Shown here in pieces: positions 1 through 8,927 of a DNA stretch of 64,000 nucleotides. The DNA is taken from assembly GCF_001425945.1 (NCBI RefSeq), contig NZ_LMEB01000009.1:248001-312000 (forward strand). Direction: 5' to 3'. The notes under the pieces were generated by a model. That model was not told the DNA's origin. It saw only the letters and a list, made by a program, of their open reading frames with translations, and did not search any database. The translations under genes and the position numbers were made by a program. Position 1 is the first letter of the stretch. Every line of letters begins with the position of its first letter. This stretch comes from Brevundimonas sp. Root1279 (GTDB lineage: Bacteria; Pseudomonadota; Alphaproteobacteria; Caulobacterales; Caulobacteraceae).

Positions 1-746
1 TCCTGATGGCCCAGCCCATCCTCACCGGCGAGATTCCCGAGGTCCCCGAGGAAGGCTCGCTCTGGCCCGACACCTATGAGATCAGCCGCGGCGAAACCCG
101 CGCCTCGGTCATCGCCCGCATGACCACCGCCCAGGAGACCAACCTGGCCCAGCTGTGGGAGCGGCGCTCGCCGCGCTCGGTCGTGCGCAGTCCTGAAGAG
201 GCCCTGATCCTCGCCTCGATCGTCGAGAAGGAGACCGGCATCGCCGCCGAGCGGCCGCGCGTGGCCGCCGTGTTCAGCAACCGCCTGCGCACCGGCATGC
301 GGCTGGAGAGCGATCCGACCATCGTCTACGGCATCACCCAGGGACGCCCGCTGGGCCGCGGCATCCGCCGCTCCGAGCTGGATCGACAGACCGCCTGGAA
401 CACCTACCAGATCGACGGCCTGCCCCCGACGCCGATCGCCAACCCGGGCCGCGAAGCGCTGGCGGCGGTGCTCAGTCCGCCGACCACCGACGAGCTGTTC
501 TTCGTCGCCGACGGCACCGGCGGCCACGTCTTCGCCCGCACCTATGACGAGCACCTGCTCAACGTCGCCCGCTGGCGCGAGATCGAGCGCCGCAAGGCCG
601 GCCTGCCGCCCGGCGCGCCCGTGCCCGCGCCGCCCGGCGCCGTCGCCCCCGGCGCCGCCCCCGCGAGCGACCTCCCGCCGGGCGTCAACGTTCCGCCCGG
701 CGCCCAGGTCATCCGCGTTCCCCAGCAGCCGGCGGCGAGCCAATGA
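1..746 (+). CDS. mltG: Endolytic murein transglycosylase MltG (C-terminal part)
   Basis: This is the C-terminal part of MltG, an inner-membrane lytic transglycosylase that cuts nascent glycan strands and sets their length. The reading frame is open from the window edge, so the N-terminal membrane anchor and LysM-like part lie outside; the ATG at position 6 is internal. The catalytic segment is visible as IVEKETG followed by RPRVAAVFSNRL and a SDPTIVYG motif. The domain ends near FARTYDEHLLNVARWR. A Pro/Ala/Gly-rich tail of about 50 residues follows. The stop overlaps the yicC start by 4 nt (ATGA), which points to translational coupling. Confidence 0.93.
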   Translation, partial: LMAQPILTGEIPEVPEEGSLWPDTYEISRGETRASVIARMTTAQETNLAQLWERRSPRSVVRSPEEALILASIVEKETGIAAERPRVAAVFSNRLRTGMRLESDPTIVYGITQGRPLGRGIRRSELDRQTAWNTYQIDGLPPTPIANPGREALAAVLSPPTTDELFFVADGTGGHVFARTYDEHLLNVARWREIERRKAGLPPGAPVPAPPGAVAPGAAPASDLPPGVNVPPGAQVIRVPQQPAASQ

Positions 747-1630
747 GCAATCAGATCTCGGGCATGACCGGCTTCGGCCGCGCCGACGGCGCCGAAGGCG
801 GCTGGACCTGGTCGGTCGAGGCCCGCTCGGTCAACGGCCGCAATCTGGAGGTCCGCTTCCGCGGCCCGCCGGGCTTCGACACCCTCGAACGCCACGCCAA
901 GGCCGCCGGCCAGGCCCGCCTCAGCCGCGGCCAGGTCACCGTCGGCGTCCAGGCCAAGCGCGCCGACCCTGGCGCCGCGGCGCTGAAGGTCAATGAAGAC
1001 ATCCTCGCCCGCTACCTGACCCTGGCCAACCAGCTGGCGGAGGAGGGGGCCACCCCGCCCTCGGCCGACGGCCTGCTCTCCCTGCGCGGCGTGCTCGAGG
1101 CACCCGAGGAAGAGGACGACGCCGAGGCCCGCGCCGCCGTCGAGGCCGCCATGGCCGCCTCCATCGACGCCGCCTTCGACGCCCTCAAGATCTCCCGCGA
1201 ACGCGAGGGCGCCCAGCTGCTGCCGGTGATCGCCGACTTCATCGACCGCATCGAGGCCCTGGTCGCCCAGGCCGAGACCGAGGCCGTGGCCCAGACCGAC
1301 GCCATCCGCGAGCGCTTCACCCGCCGCATGACAGAGCTGGCTCCGGATGCGCCCGGCCTCGCCGACCGCATCTTCCTCGAAGCCGCCGCCCTGGCGACCA
1401 AGGCCGACGTCCGCGAGGAGCTCGACCGCCTGACCGCCCACGTCGCCTCCGCCCGCGCCCTGCTCAAACAGCCGCCGGCCGGCCGCAAGCTGGACTTCCT
1501 GATGCAGGAGTTCATGCGCGAGGCGAACACCCTGTGCTCCAAGTCGGCCACCACCGCCCTGACCGGCATCGGCCTCGAGCTCAAGGCGGTGATCGAGCAA
1601 CTGCGCGAGCAGGTCCAGAACGTGGAGTAG
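743..1630 (+). CDS. yicC: YicC family endoribonuclease-like protein
   Basis: This is a 295-aa member of the YicC/YloC family, recently linked to endoribonuclease activity and RNA turnover. The family N-terminal signature MTGFGRA is at residues 8-14. The conserved C-terminal block runs from KLDFLMQEFMREANT through GIGLELKAVIEQLREQVQN. The gene overlaps mltG by 4 nt. In related bacteria yicC usually sits directly before gmk; here 7.3 kb separates them. The last 29 codons and 12 downstream bases recur at 3113-3211, so the gene end marks a recombination point. Confidence 0.95.
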   Translation: MSNQISGMTGFGRADGAEGGWTWSVEARSVNGRNLEVRFRGPPGFDTLERHAKAAGQARLSRGQVTVGVQAKRADPGAAALKVNEDILARYLTLANQLAEEGATPPSADGLLSLRGVLEAPEEEDDAEARAAVEAAMAASIDAAFDALKISREREGAQLLPVIADFIDRIEALVAQAETEAVAQTDAIRERFTRRMTELAPDAPGLADRIFLEAAALATKADVREELDRLTAHVASARALLKQPPAGRKLDFLMQEFMREANTLCSKSATTALTGIGLELKAVIEQLREQVQNVE

Positions 1631-1642
1631 GGCCGGGGGCGG
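1544..1642 (+). repeat. Direct repeat copy 1: yicC 3' end (intact gene)
   Basis: These 99 bases, covering the last 29 codons of yicC and 12 downstream bases, match 3113-3211 without gaps at 94 of 99 positions by eye. Four of the five differences are silent third-position changes and one changes Thr to Ala. The copies bracket the two-gene PliG-like cassette. Confidence 0.93.
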
Positions 1643-1758
1643 CGGGGCCGTTCCGGCTTCCGGGTTTCGCCTGATTGTGACCTGTCCGCTTGTGAGGCCT
1701 CCTGAACCGGACCCCGGGCTTCGAACGGCCCGACCCCGACCCCGCAGGAGACAAGGTG

Positions 1759-2514
1759 ATGCGTTACGTGTTGGCGTGTGCGTCCAGCCTGTTGATCCTC
1801 ATCACCGCCGCTCCAGTGTCTGCACAGACCGTGATTCCGGTTCAATTCGACCGGGGCGCATCATCATCGACGTTGGATGGCGAGATCCGTGGTCAAACCT
1901 ATTCGGATTATCGCCTTGTCGTAGGCGCCGGCCAGCGCCTGTCCGTCAGCCTGCGCCCGACCGCCGGGTCGCCCTACTTCAATGTCATGGAGCCGGGATC
2001 AACCGGCGAGGCGATCTACAACAGTTCGATGGGCGACCAGCAATACACCGGCACGACGGCGCATAACGGCGCCTATACAATCCGCGTGTATCAGATGCGT
2101 GCGAGCGGCCGCCGCGACGAAGCCGCGCGCTTCAAGCTTGCGCTTTCCGTCACCGATCCAGGGGTCGCCGGCCAACTTCCGGCGTCCGGCGGAGACGCGG
2201 CCTCACAGCTTCCGGGCGACGCCCTGGTTCCAGGCACGCCCTACCATGCCACCGCCTCCATTCCTTGTCGGTCAGCGGCCGGGGCGCCGATGGGCTCGTG
2301 CCAGGCGGGCGTGATCCGCCGGCGTGGATCAGCGACGGTTCACCTCGACACGCCCGATGGGGGTGAGCGGACGATCCTGTTTCGCGACGGCGTGGCGGTA
2401 TCCAGTGACGGCGATAGCCGCATTGGCGTCGAAAGACGCGAAGACGTCAGCATCGTGCGCATCGGCGACGTCGAAATCTATGAAATTCCAGACGCGCTGA
2501 TCTTCGGCGGGTGA
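1759..2514 (+). CDS. PliG-like periplasmic lysozyme inhibitor-domain protein
   Basis: This is a 251-aa exported protein with a cleavable signal peptide ending near APVSAQ. Residues of about 27-135 resemble the PliG (g-type lysozyme inhibitor) fold: an opening strand with FDRGASSST, then GEIRGQTYSDYRL, a GQRLSVSL strand, YFNV, and YTIRVYQMRASGRR. The last 90 residues form a second conserved domain with two Cys (IPCRSAAG, GSCQAG), ending in YEIPDALIFGG. The ATG at 1759 is preferred over the GTG at 1756 because AGGAG (1746-1750) sits 8 nt upstream. The function is inferred by resemblance; inhibition of a lysozyme is not shown by the sequence alone. Confidence 0.72.
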   Translation: MRYVLACASSLLILITAAPVSAQTVIPVQFDRGASSSTLDGEIRGQTYSDYRLVVGAGQRLSVSLRPTAGSPYFNVMEPGSTGEAIYNSSMGDQQYTGTTAHNGAYTIRVYQMRASGRRDEAARFKLALSVTDPGVAGQLPASGGDAASQLPGDALVPGTPYHATASIPCRSAAGAPMGSCQAGVIRRRGSATVHLDTPDGGERTILFRDGVAVSSDGDSRIGVERREDVSIVRIGDVEIYEIPDALIFGG

Positions 2515-2559
2515 AGCCGCCAACGGCTTAAACATCGATCTACGAATGGAGCGAATACG

Positions 2560-3099
2560 ATGATCAAGATCGCCAATGCTGTAGGTATTGCCACGCTGGT
2601 CGTTGCGATCTGGCCGGCCGTCGCGCTGGGCCAGAGCGTGCCGGGCCTCGCGGATCTCGTTGGCGCCCGAGGCTCGTCCGCCGAAAGCGAGCTCGCGAGC
2701 AAGGGCTATGCGCTCGCGAAGAACGTGGGCGCCGCATCGATGTGGTGGAATGCCGGCACGAGGACGTGCGCCTCCGTCCTGGTTGAGAACGGCCGGGTTC
2801 AGTCGATCGAGCCCGCGTCGGCTCGGGACTGCGGCCAGGCCGAGATTCGAGCCAATCCCGGCTATCAGAACCACGGCGTTTCGTCGGAGCGCACCACGGT
2901 CGCGCAGATGCCGCGCTACTGCGCCGGCGCCGCAGCGGCCAAGTTCCATCAATCGCCTCAGAACATCAGCACCCAAACGCCGATCCCCGATCACGGCATG
3001 TATTCAGTGTTTGGACAGTATCCGCCGGACGGCGCCGGTACGGTCTTCATCTGTACCTTCACGCACGAGGGTACGCTCGTCAGCGTCGACAGCGAGTGA
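2560..3099 (+). CDS. Secreted hypothetical protein paired with the PliG-like gene
   Basis: This is a 179-aa protein with an N-terminal signal peptide (cleavage near AVALGQS). A DLVGARGSSAESEL segment is followed by a repeat-like unit with WWNAGTRTCASVLVENGRV. That layout is often seen in small periplasmic proteins encoded beside PliG-like domains. Four Cys (in TRTCAS, ARDCGQ, RYCAG and FICTF) suggest disulfides. It lies 45 nt after the PliG-like gene with an SD-like GGAGCG, so the two are probably co-transcribed. The flanking bases are much less GC-rich than the neighbourhood (27 G/C of 60 at 2521-2580). No specific function can be assigned. Confidence 0.65.
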   Translation: MIKIANAVGIATLVVAIWPAVALGQSVPGLADLVGARGSSAESELASKGYALAKNVGAASMWWNAGTRTCASVLVENGRVQSIEPASARDCGQAEIRANPGYQNHGVSSERTTVAQMPRYCAGAAAAKFHQSPQNISTQTPIPDHGMYSVFGQYPPDGAGTVFICTFTHEGTLVSVDSE

Positions 3100-3112
3100 G
3101 TCCGGCTCCCGG

Positions 3113-3211
3113 TCGGCCGCCACCGCCCTGACCGGCATCGGTCTGGAGCTCAAGGCGGTGATCGAACAGCTGCGCGAGCAGGTCCAGAACGTGGAGTAGG
3201 GCCGGGGGCGG
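3113..3211 (+). repeat. Direct repeat copy 2: orphan yicC 3' end
   Basis: This is a gap-free copy of 1544-1642 located 14 nt after the stop of the 2560-3099 gene. It still encodes the C-terminal 29 residues of YicC plus a stop but has no upstream gene. It is read through by a chimeric frame starting inside the preceding gene, which is not a real CDS. The mostly silent differences imply divergence in a functional gene before the duplication. Confidence 0.93.
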
Positions 3212-3257
3212 TCCTGATTCGCTCCACAGCGGCCGGGAAGCCACACAGTTACCTACT

Positions 3258-3267
3258 CCTTAAGGGG
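3258..3267. promoter_or_regulatory. CCTTAAGGGG box upstream of RTX gene 1
   Basis: A 10-base element with palindromic core CCTTAAGG lies 131 nt before the start of the first RTX gene. The same 10-mer occurs 54 nt before the third RTX gene (21726-21735). A candidate shared regulatory site; the function is inferred. Confidence 0.3.
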
Positions 3268-3398
3268 TACCCAATCTGCGGGTTGTCGGCCCCCGAGACG
3301 CGCTCTATCCGGAGCCGTTGGGGGGCGGCGTGGCGTGAAAGCTTTGCCAGTCCAAAGACTTCACACCGCCGCGCGCGGTTATCCGAAAGTACAGTTCC

Positions 3399-6300
3399 AT
3401 GCCGTTCACCACGCCCTTCGTCGTGTCGCCCTTCAACGCGGGCGACAACGAGGTCCGGCCGGCGGTCACCCGCCTGCCCAACGGCCAGCTGGTCGTGATC
3501 TACGAGCACTATGACGCGCTGGGGAACAACAGCTTCGGCATCCGCGTCATCAACCCGGACGGCACGCCCGTCACCAACGAGATCTTTGAGGTCATCGGCG
3601 GCTACGGGGCCATGCCGCGCGTCACGGCCATCGATGCGACCCACTTCGCCGTCGTCGTCGCCGACTACGCCACGCCGACCGGCGCGGTCGAGATGATCGC
3701 CCAGGTCTACACCATCACCGGCGCTTCCATCAGCCACGGCGGCGACCTGCCGATCAGCAATCCGGCCAGCCTGGACGACGACAACGGCAACGATCACCAG
3801 ATCCTGCGCCTGCCGGACGGCAACTTCCTGGTCGTCTGGGCCCAGTACACGGGCAACTACAGCGGCGCCCAGCTGGTCGCGCGCACCTTCGACGCCAACT
3901 TCAACCCGCTGACGCCAGAGACCCGCATCAGCGAGTTCGCCAACACCGGCGTCTCAAATCCCCTGCTGACCCTGAACGGCTTCGACGCCGTCGTGTCCTG
4001 GACCCAGAACAACCCGCTGGACGGCGGCAACGTGCACGCCCGCGTGGCCAGCTTCACCGTCGGCGCCGCCACCGGCGCCCTGCCGGTCTCGCCGCCGAAC
4101 GAACTCGACCTCGGGGCCCACACCACCATCCGCAGCCTGACGTATCTCGCCAACGGCGACGTGCTGGTGGTCTACGTCGGCGGCCCCGTCAGCGGCGGCG
4201 CCCTGGATGACGGCGACAAGCTCACCGCCCGCGTCTACAGCGCCGACCTCTCGACGGTGAAGGCCACCGTGCAGGTCAACGACGTGGTCGACGACAACGG
4301 CGTCAGCACGGTCTCGGCCGTGGCCTTCCCGTGGGGCGGCTTCCAGATCATCTGGTCGCAGGACCCGACCGGCGGGACCGGCCCGTCCAGCGACTTCGAG
4401 CTGTTCTCGCGCGCCTACAACAACACCTACGCCCCCGACGCCGGCCCGGTGCAGCTGACCAGCAACGCCTCGTCCGACTACGATCCGGTCGCCGTCCTCG
4501 ACGGCGTCAACGTCACCGTGACCTGGGCGACCGGCAACGCCTCGGGCGGCGGCACGATCGTCGGCCTCCACCTCACGCACCAGGACCCCGACGCGCCGAA
4601 CATCGCGCCGAGCGGCGCTGACGCCACGGTGACCCTGGCCGAGGACGGCGAGCACGTCTTCACCGGCGCCGACTTCGGTTTCGCCGACGTCGACCGCGAC
4701 GACCTCGGCGGCGTGGTGATCACGACGATGCCGATCAACGGGTGGATCGTCATCGTCGATGGCGACGGCGCGGTCGTCTCGACCCTGGTCTCCGGCGACG
4801 CGGTCACGGCCGCCCAGATCGACGCCGGCCTGGTGCGCTACCGTCCCGCCACCGACGCCAACGGCGCAGGCTATGACACCTTCACCTTCCAGGTGTCCGA
4901 CGACGGCGGCACGGCCAATGCCGGGGTCGACCTCGACCAGAGCCCCAACACTATCACCCTCGACGTCACCGCCGTGAACGACGCCCCGTTCGTCGATCTG
5001 AACGGCAATGGCTCCGAGACCGGCACGACGGCGACCTACGTCGAGAACGGCGCCGCCGTGCTCCTCGCGCCCAACGCGGCGCTGCGCGACATCGACAGCG
5101 CGAACCTCACCGGGGCGACCGTCAGCATCAGCGCGGGCATGGTCGCCCTGCACGACTATCTGTCGATCGACGGCAGCGCCTCAGGCGTCGTCAACGGCGT
5201 GACCTACAGCTACAACCCGTTCACCGGCGTGCTCACCTTCTCGGGCTCGGCCTCGCTGGCGACCTACCAGGCGCTGCTGCAGCAGGTCGTGTTCGACTCG
5301 ACCAGCGACGCGCCGGGCGCGGGCCGCACCGTGAGCTGGACCGTCACCGACGGGACGGCCACCTCGGCGGCGGACACCACCATCGTCTCGATCACCGGGA
5401 CGAACGACGCCCCCACCGGTTCCGTGACCATCTCCGGCGTGGTCGCCGAGGACCAGACCCTGACCGTCGACGCCTCGGACCTGGCCGACGCCGACGGCCT
5501 GGGAACCCTGCACTACCAGTGGCAGCGCGACACCGGCGCGGGCTACGTCAACGTCGGCTCCGACCAGGCGACCTACATCCTCGGCGACGCCGACGTCGGC
5601 GCGGTGATCCGCGTGGTGGTCTATTACACCGACGCCGGCGGAACCGTTGAATCCGCCACCAGCGCCGGCACGGCCGCGGTCGCCAACGTCGATGACGCCG
5701 CTGTGGCGTCCGACGACGCCGACTCGACCCTCGAAAGCGTCGTCCTGACCGGTTCGGTCGTCGCCAACGACAGCGACGCTGACGGCCCGCCGTTCGTGGT
5801 CGCCGCCGTCAACGGCTCGGCCGCCGCGGTCGGGACGCAGATCACCCTGGCCTCGGGCGCCCTGCTGACCCTGAACGCGGACGGGACCTACAGCTACGAC
5901 CCGAACGGCGCCTTCGACGCCCTCTCGGGCACGGCCTCGGGCGGCGCCAATCTGACCGCCACGGACAGCTTCACCTACACCCTGGACAGCGGCTCGACCG
6001 CCACCGTCACCCTGACCATCGTCGGCGAGGACAGCGAGGGCGACGAGGTCGCCGGCGACTCCGGCGACAACACCCTGGACGCCGGCGACGGCGACGACGT
6101 CATCACCGGCGGCGCGGGCAACGACACCCTGATCGGCGGCGACGGCGTGGACACGGCCGACTATCAGAACGCCGCCGCGCGCATTGTGGCCAAGCTGAAC
6201 GCCGGTTCGGTCTCCGACGACGGCGACGGCGGCGCGGACACCTTGACCGGCATCGAGAACCTGACCGGTTCGGCCTTCAACGACATCCTGATCGGCGCCA

Positions 6301-7847
6301 CGGGCGGCAACGTCCTCAGCGGCGGCGGCGGCGCCGACACCCTGATCGGCCTGGACGGCAACGACGTCCTGCGCGGCGGCGTGGGCGCGGCCAATCAACT
6401 GCAGGGCGGCACGGGCGACGACGACTACTACGTCGACGCCAACGACACCGTCATCGAGCTGGTCAACCAGGGCCACGACCGCATCTTCACGACCCGCGAC
6501 CGCCTGACCCTGGTCGCCAATGTCGAGGAGCTTCACTACACCGGTGGCGGTAACTTCATCGGCACGGGCAACGGCCTGGACAACGCCATCTCCGGCGGCG
6601 CGGGTGCGGACGTGCTGTACGGCGCGGCGGGGAACGACAGCCTCGACGGCGGCGCAGGAAGCAACGACACGGCCACCTACGCCAGTGCGAGCTCGCATAT
6701 CGGCGTGCAGGCGAGCCTCCTTCACGGCCTGGCGTCCTCCGACGGCGATGGCGGTCGAGATGTGCTCGTCGGCATCGAGAATCTGACCGGTTCTGCAGTC
6801 AGAGACGTTCTGGGCGGTGATCACGGCGCCAACGTCCTTTCGGGCGGCGCCGGCGACGACCATCTGGAGGGGCTCGGCGGCAACGACACCCTCCTGGGAG
6901 GCGTAGGCGTGGACACGGTCGATTACGGCGCCGCCATGACCGGCGTCACGGTGCGGTTGGATCTCAACTTCGCTCAGGACGGGCTCGGCGGGACGGACAC
7001 CCTCGTCGCGGTCGAGAATGTCTATGGGTCAAGCCAGGACGACCTGATCGTCGGCAACGCCCTGGACAACCAGCTGACTGGCGATGGGGGCCGCGACGTC
7101 CTCTTGGGCATGGGAGGGGACGACACCCTCTGGGGCGGGATTGGCGCAGCCAACACCCTGTACGGCGGCCTGGGCGACGACATCTATATCGTCACCGCGA
7201 ATGACACGATCGTGGAACTGGCCGGGCAGGGGACCGACACGGTCCAGACGGACCGCAGCAATTTCACCCTCAGCGCCAACCTTGAGGAACTGCTGTACGG
7301 CGGCCACGGCGATTTCGCTGGGACCGGGAACGCGTCGAACAACTACATCGTCGGCGGTGACGGGCGCGACACCCTGACCGGCGGAGCGGGCGACGACCTG
7401 CTTGACGGCGATGACGGTCGCGACATGGCCGTCTTCAGAGGTATCCGGTCGGACTACGTGATCACCGACATCGGATCGGGCCGATACGAGATCGTCGACA
7501 CGATCGGCGGCCGTGATGGGACGGACTACACCTTCAGGATCGAGACAGTCCGCTTCGCCGACGGCACGTTCGTGCTCGCCGACCTGGTCATCGCGGCTCC
7601 GGCCTTGTCGGCCAAGGACGTCGGCGCCGTCGTCTCGCCCCTGACAGACGATGCCTTCATCCTGCCGAAGGGCCTCGAACTGCCGCTGGTCGTGCCGGCG
7701 GTCGGCGGCTTCGACTCCCCGAGCCTGGTCGACGCCCCGGTTGCGGCGAGCGGCGCGGACATTCTGACCGTTGACGATGGCGCCTCGCGCTTCAGCGTCT
7801 TCGACGACCATCGCGGCGCCCACCACCACGACGACTGGATGCTCTGA
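3399..7847 (+). CDS. Large RTX/cadherin-like repeat protein, type I-secreted
   Basis: This is a 1482-aa protein. Residues 1-400 carry repeats of the type LPNGQLVVIYE and LPDGNFLVVWAQ, suggesting a beta-propeller or blade-like region. Residues of about 405-880 hold cadherin-like/VCBS modules (DVDRDDLGG, VNDAPFVD, GTNDAPTG). Residues of about 885-1390 hold RTX nonapeptide clusters of the GGxGxDxL type, interleaved with modules such as DTADYQNAAARI, IENLTGSAFNDILIG and ANDTVIELVNQG. There is no N-terminal signal peptide, as expected for type I secretion. The C-terminus ends HHDDWML, like the other two RTX proteins here. The likely role is a calcium-binding adhesin or surface-layer/biofilm protein. 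No type I transporter is encoded in the window. Confidence 0.85.
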   Translation: MPFTTPFVVSPFNAGDNEVRPAVTRLPNGQLVVIYEHYDALGNNSFGIRVINPDGTPVTNEIFEVIGGYGAMPRVTAIDATHFAVVVADYATPTGAVEMIAQVYTITGASISHGGDLPISNPASLDDDNGNDHQILRLPDGNFLVVWAQYTGNYSGAQLVARTFDANFNPLTPETRISEFANTGVSNPLLTLNGFDAVVSWTQNNPLDGGNVHARVASFTVGAATGALPVSPPNELDLGAHTTIRSLTYLANGDVLVVYVGGPVSGGALDDGDKLTARVYSADLSTVKATVQVNDVVDDNGVSTVSAVAFPWGGFQIIWSQDPTGGTGPSSDFELFSRAYNNTYAPDAGPVQLTSNASSDYDPVAVLDGVNVTVTWATGNASGGGTIVGLHLTHQDPDAPNIAPSGADATVTLAEDGEHVFTGADFGFADVDRDDLGGVVITTMPINGWIVIVDGDGAVVSTLVSGDAVTAAQIDAGLVRYRPATDANGAGYDTFTFQVSDDGGTANAGVDLDQSPNTITLDVTAVNDAPFVDLNGNGSETGTTATYVENGAAVLLAPNAALRDIDSANLTGATVSISAGMVALHDYLSIDGSASGVVNGVTYSYNPFTGVLTFSGSASLATYQALLQQVVFDSTSDAPGAGRTVSWTVTDGTATSAADTTIVSITGTNDAPTGSVTISGVVAEDQTLTVDASDLADADGLGTLHYQWQRDTGAGYVNVGSDQATYILGDADVGAVIRVVVYYTDAGGTVESATSAGTAAVANVDDAAVASDDADSTLESVVLTGSVVANDSDADGPPFVVAAVNGSAAAVGTQITLASGALLTLNADGTYSYDPNGAFDALSGTASGGANLTATDSFTYTLDSGSTATVTLTIVGEDSEGDEVAGDSGDNTLDAGDGDDVITGGAGNDTLIGGDGVDTADYQNAAARIVAKLNAGSVSDDGDGGADTLTGIENLTGSAFNDILIGATGGNVLSGGGGADTLIGLDGNDVLRGGVGAANQLQGGTGDDDYYVDANDTVIELVNQGHDRIFTTRDRLTLVANVEELHYTGGGNFIGTGNGLDNAISGGAGADVLYGAAGNDSLDGGAGSNDTATYASASSHIGVQASLLHGLASSDGDGGRDVLVGIENLTGSAVRDVLGGDHGANVLSGGAGDDHLEGLGGNDTLLGGVGVDTVDYGAAMTGVTVRLDLNFAQDGLGGTDTLVAVENVYGSSQDDLIVGNALDNQLTGDGGRDVLLGMGGDDTLWGGIGAANTLYGGLGDDIYIVTANDTIVELAGQGTDTVQTDRSNFTLSANLEELLYGGHGDFAGTGNASNNYIVGGDGRDTLTGGAGDDLLDGDDGRDMAVFRGIRSDYVITDIGSGRYEIVDTIGGRDGTDYTFRIETVRFADGTFVLADLVIAAPALSAKDVGAVVSPLTDDAFILPKGLELPLVVPAVGGFDSPSLVDAPVAASGADILTVDDGASRFSVFDDHRGAHHHDDWML

Positions 7848-7850
7848 TTC

Positions 7851-7890
7851 CTGAGGTCCGGCGGCCCGTCTCGGGCCCGCCGGACCTCAG
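7851..7890 (+). terminator. Hairpin after RTX gene 1
   Basis: A 14-bp perfect stem (arms CTGAGGTCCGGCGG and its complement) encloses a second small CCCG/CGGG stem, 4 nt after the RTX stop. There is no T-tract, so this may be a 3'-end stabiliser rather than a classical intrinsic terminator. Confidence 0.6.
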
Positions 7891-7969
7891 GGCCCGAGAT
7901 ACGGCCCGTGCTCATCGGTCATCCAAACGGCTCCGGCGTACGTATTTCGTCGCATTCAAGGAGCCGCCG

Positions 7970-8773
7970 ATGCCGCAGAAACTGCTGACCGCCGCCATGG
8001 TGACGAGCCTCGCTGGCCTGGCCGCCGCCTGTGCGACCGCGCCGGCGTCCTCGCCCTCGGGCTACCTCTCGTCCTACGCGGGCCTGGCTCGCCGCGACGA
8101 TACGGTCCGCGCCTCGGTTCACGAGCGGAGGGATGACGTGCTCGCCTCCGGCGTTCAGCGACTTTGGATCGCTCCGGCAGAGGTGTTCGGGGTGGTCCAT
8201 CCGGTCCTGAGCGAGGGAGAGCGGCAGGCAGTGCTCGCCGAGGTCGATCGCCAGGTCTGCTACGAGCTGAGCGAACGGTTCGACATCGCCGACCAGCCCG
8301 GCCCAGACGCCGCTTCCGTCCGGATCGGGGTTACGCATATCGCCCCGACCAATCCGGCGGGGTCGGCGGCGGCGGCGGTGGCGAACTTCTTCATTCCGGG
8401 ACCGGTCACTGTACGCGCGCCGGGCGGCACGGGCGGGCTGGGCGCGGAGGCTGAGTTGCTGACCGCAGACGGCCGGCAGGCTGCAGCGATCGTCTGGCGA
8501 CGCGACGCCATGGTCATCGGTACGGACAGCCCGTCGCTGTCGCGGGTCGGCGACGCCCACCAACTCGCCGAGCCGCTCGGTGACATGGTGGGAGATGCAT
8601 TCTCGACGAAGGACAGGAAAGTGCGCCCGATCCCGACGCCGGATCCGTGCGCGCGCTTCGGGCCGCGCGTGCGGGCCGAGGGGTTCCTCGTGCGCGTCGC
8701 GACGGGTCTGTACCAGCCTGAACTGAGCGGCGGACCCGCTGCTTCCGCACAGGATGACGCAGTTCAGGACTGA
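7970..8773 (+). CDS. DUF3313-like lipoprotein
   Basis: This is a 267-aa predicted lipoprotein: MPQKLLTAAMVTSLAGLAAAC, with the lipobox Cys at residue 21. The mature part begins with SGYLSSYAGL, then a segment on lysing or binding positions (VQRLWIAPAEVF), ASVRIGVTHI and a strand-rich middle. This order resembles DUF3313 outer-membrane-associated lipoproteins of unknown role. AAGGAG lies 6 nt before the ATG. It stands alone between the RTX gene and gmk and is transcribed in their direction. Confidence 0.65.
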   Translation: MPQKLLTAAMVTSLAGLAAACATAPASSPSGYLSSYAGLARRDDTVRASVHERRDDVLASGVQRLWIAPAEVFGVVHPVLSEGERQAVLAEVDRQVCYELSERFDIADQPGPDAASVRIGVTHIAPTNPAGSAAAAVANFFIPGPVTVRAPGGTGGLGAEAELLTADGRQAAAIVWRRDAMVIGTDSPSLSRVGDAHQLAEPLGDMVGDAFSTKDRKVRPIPTPDPCARFGPRVRAEGFLVRVATGLYQPELSGGPAASAQDDAVQD

Positions 8774-8927
8774 TGCGACGAACCGGCCGACTCGGCGGAA
8801 TGGCCCCGTCTCGCTGTTTCGGTTGTCCGCCGGGGCTTTCAATTTCGGCCCGCTTCACGGATTAACACCGCCTTGAAGGGCGCCCGGGATTCCCGGTTCG
8901 TCCCGGTCTGATGTCTGGAAGCCTACC

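Noticed and set aside
2588..3199. Plus-strand frame ending in the YicC C-terminal residues
   Set aside because: It reads through the secreted protein gene in another frame and runs into the orphan yicC repeat. The fusion is accidental.
5181..6863. Antisense frame of 560 aa opposite RTX gene 1
   Set aside because: It is the shadow of a highly repetitive GC-rich coding region, with no recognisable features.
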